A DNA stretch of 10,417 nucleotides from contig NW_025062393.1 of NCBI RefSeq assembly GCF_000002995.4, forward strand, positions 1 through 10,417, in the 5' to 3' direction. The notes below the pieces were generated by a model, which worked only from the letters and a program-made list of their open reading frames with translations, was not told the DNA's origin and searched no databases. The stretch comes from Brugia malayi (Eukaryota > Nematoda > Chromadorea > Rhabditida > Onchocercidae). Both the position numbers and the translations under genes were made by a program. Shown one piece after another: positions 1 through 7,077 of the stretch (positions are counted from its first letter, which is position 1; each line of letters starts with the position of its first letter).

Positions 1-239
1 GTGATATTGTTTAATCTGTAAAAATATAGTATGAGTTAATGAATATATCGAAATATCTTCTAGTGATATTGTTATATCTGCAGAGAAATGATATGAGTTA
101 ATGAATTAATCAAAATATCTTCTTGTGATATTGTTATATCTGTAGAGAAATGGTACAAGTTAATGAATTAATCAAAATGTCATCTAATGATATTGTTATA
201 TCTACAGAGAAATTGTACGAGTTAATGAATTAGTCAAAA
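1..239 (+). repeat. Left-edge run of 62-bp monomers
   Basis: About four monomers begin here, the first starting exactly at base 1 with GTGATATTG. The opening copy is diverged (TTTAATCTGTAAAAATATAG in place of the usual hairpin arm and GAGAAATGG). The others carry TACAAG or TACGAG variants and a CATCTAATG junction. No unique sequence or array boundary is visible. Confidence 0.8.
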
Positions 240-720
240 TGTCTTCTAATGATATTGTTATATCTGTAGAGAAATGGTATGAGTTAATGAAAAAATCATA
301 ATGTTTTATAGTGATATTGTTTTATATACAGAGAAATTGTATGAGTTTATGAATTAATCAAAATGTCTTCTAGTGATATTGTTATATCTGCAGAGAAATG
401 GTACGAGCTAATGAATTAATCAAAATGTCTTCTAATAATATTTTTGCATTTGCAGAGAAGTGGCAAGAATTAATCAAAATGTCATCTAGTGAACTGTAGA
501 GATATGGTATGAGTTAATGGATTGATCAAAATATCTTCTGGTGATATTGTTATATCTGTAGAGAAATGGAAAGAGTTAATAAATTAATCAAATTGTTTTC
601 CCGTGATAATGATATATCTGCTGAGAAGTGTATGAGTTAATGGATTGATCAAAATATCTTCTAGTGATATTGTTTTATCTGTTGAGAAATGGTATGAGTT
701 AATGAAATAATCAAAATGTC
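240..720 (+). repeat. Block A, copy 1 (multi-monomer repeat)
   Basis: This block of about eight monomers carries a private set of variants: GAAAAAATCATAATG, TTTATAGTGATATTG, TACGAGCTAATG, a short monomer with GAGAAGTGGCAAGAATTAATC, the truncated monomer GTGAACTGTAGAGATATGG, GGAAAGAGTTAATAAATTAATC, and CTGCTGAGAAGTGTATGAG. The same ordered series recurs at 5587-6067 with a constant offset of 5347 bases at each landmark I checked (295 to 5642; 461 to 5808; 720 to 6067). Part of it recurs at 3312-3562. Constant offset without net gaps implies that one block was duplicated as a unit rather than that monomers converged. Confidence 0.9.
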
Positions 721-1029
721 AAGTGATATTGTTATATCTGTAGAGAAATGGTAAGAGTTAATGAATTAATCAAAATGTCTTCTAGTGATATTGTTATATC
801 TGTAGAGAAATGGATATGAGTTAATGAATTAATCAAAATGTCTTCTAGTGATATTGTTATATCTGCAGAGAAATGGTACAAGTTAATGAATTAATCAAAA
901 TGTCTTCTAATGATATTGTTATATCTGCTAGAGAAATGGTATGAGTTAATGAATTAATCAAAATGTCTTCTAGTGATATTGTTATATCTGTAGAGAAATG
1001 TATGAGTTAATGAATTAATCAAAATGTCT

Positions 1030-1055
1030 TCTAGTGATATTGTTATATCTGTAGA
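1030..1055. other. Monomer hairpin dyad, reference copy
   Basis: In the reference monomer, TCTA-GT-GATAT-TGTT-ATATC-TG-TAGA can fold with arms of 11 nt, nine of them paired, a central two-base mismatch and a 4-nt loop. The left arm straddles the monomer boundary (last four bases of one copy plus the start of the next). The core GATAT/ATATC is preserved in most left-domain copies. Right-domain short monomers replace ATATC with GCATT and lose it. The dyad could fold in single-stranded DNA or RNA. No function is shown. Confidence 0.7.
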
Positions 1056-1068
1056 GAAATGGTATGAG

Positions 1069-1080
1069 TTAATGAATTAA
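1069..1080. other. TTAAT-GA-ATTAA palindrome, reference copy
   Basis: Each full monomer carries TTAATGAATTAA, a perfect inverted repeat with a 2-bp spacer. It contains TAAT-NN-ATTA, the form known as a P2 site for paired-class homeodomain dimers. Variants with GAAATAATC or GAAGTAATC in the right domain break the second half. In AT-rich DNA such a palindrome can arise by chance, and its presence in many copies follows from the tandem repetition, so binding is only a possibility. Confidence 0.55.
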
Positions 1081-1341
1081 TCAAAATGTCTTCTAGTGAT
1101 ATTGTTATATCTGCAGAGAAATGGTATGAGTTAATGAATTAATCAAAATGTCTTCTAGTGATATTGTTTATCTGTAGAGAAATGGTAATGAGTTAATGAA
1201 TTAATCAAAATGCCTTCTAGTGATATTGTTATATCTGTAGAGAAATGGTACAAGTTAATGAATTAATCAAAATGTCTTCTAATGATATTGTTTTATCTCT
1301 AGAGAAATGATACGACTTAATGAATTAATCAAAATGTCTTC

Positions 1342-1480
1342 TAGTGAAATTGTTATATCTGTAGAGAATTGATAAGAGTTAATGTATTAATGAAAATGTC
1401 TTCTAGTGATATTGTTATATCTGCGGAGAAATGATATGAGTTAATGAATTAATCAAAATGTCTTCTAGTGATATTGTTAT
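1342..1480 (+). repeat. Block D-like monomers (AGAATTG...TGTATTAATGAAAATG)
   Basis: The sequence GTGAAATTGTTATATCTG, then AGAGAATTGATAAGAG, TTAATGTATTAATGAAAATG and a following CTGCGGAG monomer matches the series found in block D (2899, 5161, 6188, 6359). Here the upstream junction is a normal TCTAGTG, without the ACCAGTG deletion seen in the other copies. This could be the intact ancestor or a repaired version of block D. Confidence 0.75.
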
Positions 1481-1638
1481 ATCGGTAGAGAAATGGTACA
1501 AGTTAATGAATTAATCAGAACATCTTCTTGTGATATTGTTATATCGGTAGAGAAATGGTACAAGTTAATGAATTAATCAGAACATCTTCTTGTGATATTG
1601 TTATATCGGTAGAGAAATGGTACAAGTTAATGAATTAA
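1481..1638 (+). repeat. Perfect local 62-bp amplification
   Basis: The marker ATCGGTAG has its C at 1483, 1545 and 1607, exactly 62 bases apart. The intervals 1481-1542 and 1543-1604 are identical, including the private changes ATCGG, TACAAG and AATCAGAACATCTTCTTG. The third copy is identical up to about 1638, where AATCAG becomes AATCAA. In a diverged array, three copies sharing several private variants indicate a very recent local amplification, or an assembly or replication-slippage artefact. Confidence 0.92.
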
Positions 1639-1708
1639 TCAAAATGTCTTCTAGTGATATTGTTATATCTGTAGAGAAATGGTACTAGTTAATAAATTAA
1701 TCAAAATG

Positions 1709-2311
1709 TCTTCTAGTGATATTGTTAAATCAGTAGAGAAATGGTACAAGTTGATGAATTAATCAAAATATCTCCCAGTGATATTGTTTTATCTACAGAG
1801 AAATTATACGAGTTAATGAATTAATCAAAATGTCTTCTAAGGCTATTGTTATATCTGCAGAGAAATGGTACAAGTTAATGAATTAATCAAAATGTCTTCT
1901 AGTGATATTGTTATATCTGTAGAGAAATGGCATGTGTTAATAAATTAATCAGAATGTTTTCCAGTGATATTGTTTGATATTGTCATATCTGTAGAGAAAT
2001 GGTACAAGTTAATGAATTAATCAGAACATCTTCTTGTGATATTGTTATATCTGTAGAGAAATGGTACAAGTTAATGAATTAATCAAAATGTCTTCTAGTG
2101 ATATTGTTAAATCAGTAGAGAAATGGTACAAGTTGATGAATTAATCAAAATATCTTCTAGTGATATTATTATATCTGTAGAGAAATGGTATGAGTTAATG
2201 AATTCAAAATGTCTTCTAGTGATATTGTTTTATCTGTAGAGAAATGGTATGAGTTAATGAATTAATCAAAATGTCTTCTAGTGATATTGTTATATCTGTG
2301 GAGAAATGATA
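1709..2311 (+). repeat. Block B, copy 1
   Basis: Private markers in order: GTTAAATCAGTAGAG, TACAAGTTGATG, ATATCTCCCAGTG, AATTATACGAG, TCTAAGG, GGCATGTGTTAATAAATTAATC, the internal 10-bp insertion GTTTGATATTGTCATATC (1970-1987), AATCAGAACATCTTCTTG, and GATATTATTATATCTG. The same series recurs from 3701 with an offset of 1992 (1771 to 3763; 1971 to 3963). The offset becomes 2019 after the second copy gains 27 bp (2161 to 4180; 2282 to 4301). Similarity appears high over about 600 bp. Confidence 0.9.
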
Positions 2312-2514
2312 GGAGATAATGAAGTTTACAAAATGTCTTCTAATGATCTGGAGAGAAATGGTACGAGTTAATGAAGGTACGAGTTAATGAATTAATCAAA
2401 ATATCTTCTTGTGATATTGTTATATCTGTAGAGAAATGGTATGAGTTAATGAATTAATCAAAACGTCTTCTGATCATATTGTTAAATCTGTAGAGAAATG
2501 GTACAAGTTAATGA
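2312..2514 (+). repeat. Diverged monomers with a 16-bp microduplication
   Basis: This stretch contains a monomer that has lost part of its GATATTGTTATATC arm (ATGATCTGGAGAG, about 2343-2355), then GGTACGAGTTAATGAA at 2360-2375 repeated immediately at 2376-2391, then ordinary monomers. It links blocks B and C and does not clearly belong to either. Confidence 0.75.
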
Positions 2515-2898
2515 ATTAATCAAAATATCTTCTACTGATATGGTTATGTCTGTAGAGAAGTGGTATGAGTTAATGAATTAATCATAATATCTTCTAGTGA
2601 TATTGTTATATCTGTAGAGAAATGGTACAAGTTAATGAATTAATCAAAATGTCCTCTAGTGATATTGTTATGTCTGTAGAGAAATGGTACTTTTATCTGC
2701 AGAGAAATGGGAGTTAATGATTTAATCAAAATGTCTTCTAATTATATTGTTATATTTGCAGAGAAGTGACATGAAACAATCATAATGTCTTCTTGTGATA
2801 TTGTTATATTTGTTGAGAAATGGTATGAGTTACTGAAAATATCAAAATGTCTTCTAGTGATATTGTTAAATTTGCAGAGAAATGGTATGAGTTAATGA
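2515..2898 (+). repeat. Block C, copy 1
   Basis: Private markers: TCTACTGATATGGTTATGTC (2531-2550), GAGAAGTGG, the aberrant junction GGTACTTTTATCTGCAGAG (2686-2704), GGGAGTTAATGATTTAATC, TCTAATTATATTG, a short monomer GAGAAGTGACATG, TTTGTTGAG, and GAGTTACTGAAAATATC. The block recurs at 4659-5042 with a constant offset of 2144 (2532 to 4676; 2686 to 4830; 2761 to 4905; 2829 to 4973). Part of it recurs at 4365-4600 with an offset of 1765. The GGTACTTTTATC junction looks like a deletion joining the middle of one monomer to the start of another, and it serves as a lineage tag. Confidence 0.9.
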
Positions 2899-3085
2899 AA
2901 CCAGTGGAATTGTTATATCTGTAGAGAATTGGTAAGAGTTAATGTATTAATGAAAATGTCTTCTAGTGATATTGTTATATCTGCGGAGAAATGATATGAG
3001 TTAATGAATTAATAAATGTCTTCTAGTGATAATGTTATATCTGCAGTGAAATGGTATGAGTTAATGAATTAAAATGTCTTCTAGT
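2899..3085 (+). repeat. Block D, copy 1 (ACCAGTG deletion junction)
   Basis: The block starts with a junction in which ATGAA is followed directly by ACCAGTGG, removing a net 15 bp of the usual ATTAATC...TTCTA segment. It continues with TAGAGAATTGGTAAGAG, TTAATGTATTAATG, and a monomer with CTGCGGAG (C at 2984). Then come GTGATAATGTTATATCTGCA and GAATTAAAATG, a monomer that lost bases near AATC. The series matches 5161-5340 with an offset of 2262 (2899 to 5161; 2984 to 5246), and shorter copies begin at 6188 and 6359. Confidence 0.88.
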
Positions 3086-3311
3086 GATATTGTTAAATTT
3101 GCAGAGAAATGGTATGAGTTAATGAATTAATCAAAATGTCTTCTAATGATATTGTTTATCTGCAGAGAAATGATACGAGTTAATGAATTAATCAAAATGT
3201 CTTCTAATGATATTGTTATATCTGTAGAGAAATGGTACAAGTTAATGAATTAATCAAAATGTCTTCTAGTGATATTGTTAAATCAGTAGAGAAATGGTAC
3301 AAGATGATGAA
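3086..3311 (+). repeat. Ordinary 62-bp monomers between blocks D and A
   Basis: About four monomers close to the consensus, with TTTGCAGAG, GATACGAG and TACAAG variants and one AATCAGTAGAG copy related to block B. I see no other signal in this stretch. Confidence 0.75.
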
Positions 3312-3562
3312 TTAATCAAAATGTTTTCTAATAATATTGTTGCATTTGCAGAGAAGTGGCAAGAATTAATCAAAATGTCATCTAGTGAACTGTAGAGATA
3401 TGGTATGAGTTAATGGATTGATCAAAATATCTTCTGGTGATATTGTTATATCTGTAGAGAAATGGAAAGAGTTAATAAATTAATCAAATTGTTTTCCAGT
3501 GATAATGATATATCTGCTGAGAAGTGTATGAGTTAATGGATTGATCAAAATATCTTCTAGTG
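3312..3562 (+). repeat. Block A, copy 2 (partial)
   Basis: Matches 416-666 with an offset of 2896 (for example GTGGCAAGAATTAATC begins one base before 461 and before 3357). It shows the same GTGAACTGTAGAGATATGG truncated monomer, GGAAAGAG, and CTGCTGAGAAGTGTATGAG markers in the same order. Relative to copies 1 and 3 it lacks the upstream GAAAAAATCATAATG monomers and the downstream TTGAGAAATGG monomer, so only the middle of block A is present. Confidence 0.88.
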
Positions 3563-3700
3563 ATATTGTTATATCTGTAGAGAAATGGTATGAGTTAATG
3601 AATTAAAAATGTCTTCTAGTGATATTGTTATGTCTGTAAAGAAATGATATGAGTTAATGAATTAATCAAAATGCCCACTAGTGATATTGTTATATCTGTA
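3563..3700 (+). repeat. Ordinary monomers ending in a 27-bp partial monomer
   Basis: Two monomers (one with GAATTAAAAATG, one with ATGTCTGTAAAGAAATG) lead to AATGCCCACTAGTG and a fragment of a monomer at 3674-3700. That fragment stops at CTGTA and jumps directly to TCTTCTAGTG. The same 27-bp fragment and junction appear at 4083-4109. Confidence 0.8.
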
Positions 3701-4330
3701 TCTTCTAGTGATATTGTTAAATCAGTAGAGAAATGGTACAAGTTGATGAATTAATCAAAATATCTCCCAGTGATATTGTTTTATCTACAGAGAAATTATA
3801 CGAGTTAATGAATTAATCAAAATGTCTTCTAAGGATATTGTTATATCTGTGGAGAAATGGTAAGAGCTAATGAATTAATCAAAATGCCCACTAGTGATAT
3901 TGTTATATCTGTAGAGAAATGGCATGTGTTAATAAATTAATCAGAATGTTTTCCAGTGATATTGTTTGATATTGTCATATCTGTAGAGAAATGGTACAAG
4001 TTAATGAATTAATCAGAACATCTTCTTGTGATATTGTTATATCTGTAGAGAAATGGTACAAGTTAATGAATTAATCAAAATGCCCACTAGTGATATTGTT
4101 ATATCTGTATCTTCTAGTGATATCGTTAAATCAGTAGAGAAATGGTACAAGTCGATGAATTAATCATAATATCTTCCAGTGATATTATTATATCTGTAGA
4201 GAAATGGTATGAGTTAATGTATTCAAAATGTCTTCTAGTGATATTGTTTTATCTGTAGAGAAATGGTATGAGTTAATGAATTAATCAAAATGTCTTCTAA
4301 TGATATTGTTATATCTGTGGAGAAATGATA
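3701..4330 (+). repeat. Block B, copy 2
   Basis: Repeats the block B marker series of 1709-2311: AAATCAGTAGAG, TCTCCCAGTG (from 3763), AATTATACGAG, TCTAAGG, GGCATGTGTTAATAAATTAATC, the 10-bp insertion GTTTGATATTGTCATATC, AATCAGAACATC, and GATATTATTATATCTG (from 4181). It differs by a 27-bp partial-monomer insertion at 4083-4109 and by CCCACTAGTG variants. It is followed immediately by a partial block C, an order (B then C) also seen for the first copies. Confidence 0.9.
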
Positions 4331-4364
4331 CGAGTTAATGAATTCATCAAAATGTCTTCTAGTG

Positions 4365-4600
4365 ATATTGTTATATCTGTAGAGAAATGGTACAAGTTAA
4401 TGAATTAATCAAAATGTCCTCTAGTGATATTGTTATGTCTGTAGAGAAATGGTACTTTTATCTGCAGAGAAATGGGAGTTAATGATTTAATCAAAATGTC
4501 TTCTAATTATATTGTTATATTTGCAGAGAAGTGACATGAATTAATCAAAATATCTTCTTGTGATATTGCAATATTTGTTGAGAAATGGGTTAACGAAAAA
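4365..4600 (+). repeat. Block C, copy 2 (partial)
   Basis: Shares GTCCTCTAGTG, ATGTCTGTAGAG, the GGTACTTTTATCTGCAGAG junction (from 4451), GATTTAATC, TCTAATTATATTG and GAGAAGTGACATG with 2600-2835, at an offset of 1765. It then diverges (TGACATGAATTAATC, ATTGCAATATTTGTTGAG, GGGTTAACG). It ends just before another, longer copy of block C. Confidence 0.85.
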
Positions 4601-4658
4601 ATCAAAATGTTTTCTAGTGATATTGTTATATCTGTAGAGAAATGGTATGAGTTAATAA

Positions 4659-5042
4659 ATTAATCAAAATATCTTCTACTGATATGGTTATGTCTGTAGA
4701 GAAGTGGTATGAGTTAATGAATTAATCAAAATGTCTTCTAGTGATATTGTTATATCTGTAGAGAAATGGTACAAGTTAATGAATTAATCAAAATGTCTTC
4801 TAATGATATTGTTATATCTGTAGAGAAATGGTACTTTTATCTGCAGAGAAATGGGAGTTAATGATTTAATCAAAATGTCTTCTAATTATATTGTTATATT
4901 TGCAGAGAAGTGACATGAAACAATCAAAATGTCTTCTTGTGATATTGTTATATTTGTTGAGAAATGGTATGAGTTACTGAAAATATCAAAATGTCTTCTA
5001 GTGATATTGTTAAATTTGCAGAGAAATGGTATGAGTTAATGA
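4659..5042 (+). repeat. Block C, copy 3
   Basis: Aligns to 2515-2898 at a constant offset of 2144, with the same CTACTGATATGG, GGTACTTTTATC (from 4830), GTGACATGAAACAATC and GAGTTACTGAAAATATC markers. The constant offset over nearly 400 bp indicates no net indels since duplication. After 5042 this copy continues through two additional monomers before reaching block D, whereas the first copy runs directly into block D. Confidence 0.9.
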
Positions 5043-5160
5043 ATTAATAAATGTCTTCTAGTGATAATGTTATATCTGCAGTGAAATGGTATGAGTTAAT
5101 GAATTAAAATGTCTTCTAGTGATATTGTTTTATCTGTTGAGAAATGGTATGAGTTAATGA
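5043..5160 (+). repeat. Two monomers between blocks C and D (extra 118 bp)
   Basis: ATTAATAAATGTC, GTGATAATG, GCAGTGAAATGG and GAATTAAAATG, followed by a TTGAGAAATGG monomer. These are the 118 bp by which the C-to-D offset changes from 2144 to 2262. Very similar monomers lie after the D block at 3010-3075, so this looks like a block that changed place relative to the D junction. Confidence 0.8.
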
Positions 5161-5340
5161 AACCAGTGAAATTGTTATATCTGTAGAGAATTGGTAAGAG
5201 TTAATGTATTAATGAAAATGTCTTCTAGTGATATTGTTATATCTGCGGAGAAATGATATGAGTTAATGAATTAATCAAAATGTCTTCTAGTGATAATGTT
5301 ATATCTGCAGAGAAATGGTATGAGTTAATGAATTAAAATG
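5161..5340 (+). repeat. Block D, copy 2
   Basis: Begins with ACCAGTGAAATTG (ACCAGTGG in copy 1) and carries AGAATTGGTAAGAG, TGTATTAATGAAAATG, CTGCGGAG (C at 5246), GTGATAATG and GAATTAAAATG in the order of 2899-3085. Confidence 0.88.
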
Positions 5341-5586
5341 TCTTCTAGTGATATTGTTATATCTGCAGAGAAATGATATGAGTTAATGAATTAATCAAAA
5401 CATCTTCTTGTGATATTGTTATATCTGTAGAGAAATGGTACAGGTTGATGAATTAATCAAAATATCTTCAAGTGAAATTGTTTTATCTACAGAGAAATTG
5501 TACGAGTTAATGAATTAATCAAAATGTCTTCTTGTGATATTGTTATATCTGTAGAGAAATGGTATGAGTTAATGAATTAATCAAAA
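5341..5586 (+). repeat. Ordinary 62-bp monomers before block A
   Basis: Four monomers: one with ATGATATGAG, one with AACATCTTCTTG and TACAGGTTGATG, one with CAAGTGAAATTG and AATTGTACGAG, and one near the consensus. The order resembles 62-240 with one extra monomer, suggesting that the duplication that made block A copies 1 and 3 originally extended further upstream. Confidence 0.75.
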
Positions 5587-6067
5587 TGTCTTCTAGTGAT
5601 ATTGTTATATCTGTTGAGAAATGGTATGAGTTAATGAAAAAATCATAATGTTTTATAGTGATATTGTTTTATCTACAGAGAAATTGTATGAGTTTATGAA
5701 TTAATCAAAATGTCTTTTAGTGATATTGTTATATCTGTAGAGAAATGGTACGAGCTAATGAATTAATCAAAATGTCTTCTAATAATATTTTTGCATTTGC
5801 AGAGAAGTGGCAAGAATTAATCAAAATGTCATCTAGTGAACTGTAGAGATATGGTATGAGTTAATGGATTGATCAAAATATCTTCTGGTGATATTGTCAT
5901 ATATGTAGAGAAATGGAAGGAGTTAATAAATTAATCAAATTGTTATCCAGTGAAAATGATATATCTGCTGAGAAGTGTATGTGTTAATGGATTGATCAAA
6001 ACATCTTCTAGTGATATTGTTTTATCTGTTGAGAAATGGTATGAGTTAATGAAATAATCAAAATGTC
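5587..6067 (+). repeat. Block A, copy 3
   Basis: Aligns to 240-720 with a constant offset of 5347 over about 480 bp. It shares GAAAAAATCATAATG, TTTATAGTGATATTG, TACGAGCTAATG, GTGGCAAGAATTAATC, GTGAACTGTAGAGATATGG, CTGCTGAGAAGTG and TTGAGAAATGG...GAAATAATC. Differences are scattered point changes (TCTTTTAG for TCTTCTAG, GGAAGGAG for GGAAAGAG, GTGTTAATGG for GAGTTAATGG). Confidence 0.9.
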
Positions 6068-6187
6068 ATCCAGTGATATTGTTTTATCTGCAGAGGAATG
6101 ATATGAGTTAATGTATTAATGCATTATTAATGAAAATGTCTTCTAGTGATATTGTTATATCTGTAGAGAAATGGTATGAGTTAATGA
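6068..6187 (+). repeat. Irregular monomers with an ATTAATGCATTATTAATG expansion
   Basis: A CATCCAGTG monomer with GCAGAGGAATG is followed by an enlarged AT-rich segment (about 6110-6132) where TATTAATG is partly duplicated, then a normal monomer. The enlargement looks like slippage within the AATTAATC part of the unit. Confidence 0.75.
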
Positions 6188-6430
6188 AACCAGTGAAATT
6201 GTTATATCTGTAGAGAATTGGTAAGAGTTAATGTATTAATGAAAATGTCTTCTAGTGATATTGTTATATCTGCGGAGAAATGATATGAGTTAATGAATTA
6301 ATCAAAATGTCTTCTAGTGATATTGTTAAATTTGCAGAGAAATGGTATGAGTTAATGAAACCAGTGGAATTGTTATATCTGTAGAGAATTGGTAAGAGTT
6401 AATGTATTAATGAAAATGTCTTCTAGTGAT
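6188..6430 (+). repeat. Block D, copies 3 and 4 in near-tandem
   Basis: The ACCAGTG junction starts at 6188 and again at 6359, 171 bp apart. Each is followed by AGAATTGGTAAGAG and TTAATGTATTAATGAAAATG. The first copy continues through a CTGCGGAG monomer and a TTTGCAGAG monomer into the second junction. The second has the ACCAGTGGAATTG form, like copy 1 at 2899, and the first has ACCAGTGAAATTG, like copy 2 at 5161, so the two lineages are both present side by side. Confidence 0.87.
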
Positions 6431-6639
6431 ATTGTTATGTCTGTAAAGAAATGATATGAGTTAATGAATTAATCAAAATGCCCACTAGTGATATTGTTAT
6501 ATCTGTAGAGAAATGGTATGAGTTAATGAATTAATCAAAATGTCTTCTAGTGATATTGTTAAATTTGTCGAGAAATGGGATGAGTTAATAAATTAATCAA
6601 AATGTCTTCTAGTGATATTGTTATATCTGTGGAGAAATG
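6431..6639 (+). repeat. Ordinary 62-bp monomers
   Basis: About three to four monomers. One has ATGTCTGTAAAGAAATG followed by AATGCCCACTAGTG, the same pair of variants as at 3620-3680 but here with a complete monomer after it instead of the 27-bp fragment. Others have TTTGTCGAGAAATGGG and CTGTGGAG. Confidence 0.75.
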
Positions 6640-6790
6640 GTATGAGTTAATAAATTAACAATAATATTTTCTAGTGATATTGTTTGATTTTGTCATATCT
6701 GTAGAGAAATGGTACAAGTTAATGAATTAATCAGAACATCTTCTTGTGATATTGCTATATCTGTAGAGAAATGGTATGAGTTAATGAATT
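6640..6790 (+). repeat. Block B, copy 3 (partial, diverged)
   Basis: GAGTTAATAAATTAAC, TTTCTAGTGATATTG, the 10-bp insertion in the form GTTTGATTTTGTCATATC, TACAAG and AATCAGAACATCTTCTTG follow the order of 1925-2045 and 3917-4035. The insertion carries one extra change (GATTTTG for GATATTG). Only one to two monomers are recognisably shared, so this may be an older or trimmed copy. Confidence 0.75.
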
Positions 6791-7077
6791 AATCAAAATG
6801 TCTTCTAGTGATATTGTTATATCTGTAGAGAAATGATATGAGTTAATGAATTAATCAAAATGTCTTCTAATGATATTGTTATATCTGTAGAGAAATGATG
6901 TGAGTTAATGAAATAATCAAAATATCTTCTAATGATATTGTTAAATCTGTAGAGAAATGGTAAGGGTTAATGAATTAATCAAAATGTCATCTAATTATAT
7001 TGTTATATCTATAGAGAAATGATGTGAGTTTATGAAGTAATCAAAATGCCTTCTAATGATATTGTTGTATTTGCAGG

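Larger units (their letters stand above)
721..1300 (+). repeat. Homogeneous consensus-like core
   Basis: About nine consecutive monomers lie within a few changes of the consensus, including the exact-consensus copy at 1034-1095. Differences are mostly single-base indels (for example CTGCTAGAG at 926-934 and GGTAATGAG at 1184-1192) or the T/C change in CTGTAG versus CTGCAG. Such low divergence is what local homogenisation by recent unequal exchange or conversion would leave. This is the best place to take a reference monomer. Confidence 0.8.
1..6890 (+). repeat. Left domain: 62-bp subfamily with dispersed multi-monomer blocks
   Basis: Most monomers here are full 62-bp units with TCTAGTGATATTG and GAATTAATCAAAATG. 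Variation is concentrated at a few positions: TATGAG, TACAAG or TACGAG in the middle; CTGTAG, CTGCAG or CTGTGG before GAGAA; and ATGTC, ATATC or ACATC near the end. Superimposed on the 62-bp period are blocks of two to ten monomers whose private mutations recur at distances of about 2-5 kb, listed separately. The block order is not a simple higher-order repeat but a shuffled mosaic. The domain edge near 6890 is set where the AAATGATGTGAG variant first appears and becomes common. Confidence 0.85.

Noticed and set aside
580..6650. AATAAA polyadenylation signals in TTAATAAATTAATC variants
   Set aside because: They are one-base variants of TTAATGAATTAATC in scattered monomers, with no transcript or downstream GT-rich context.
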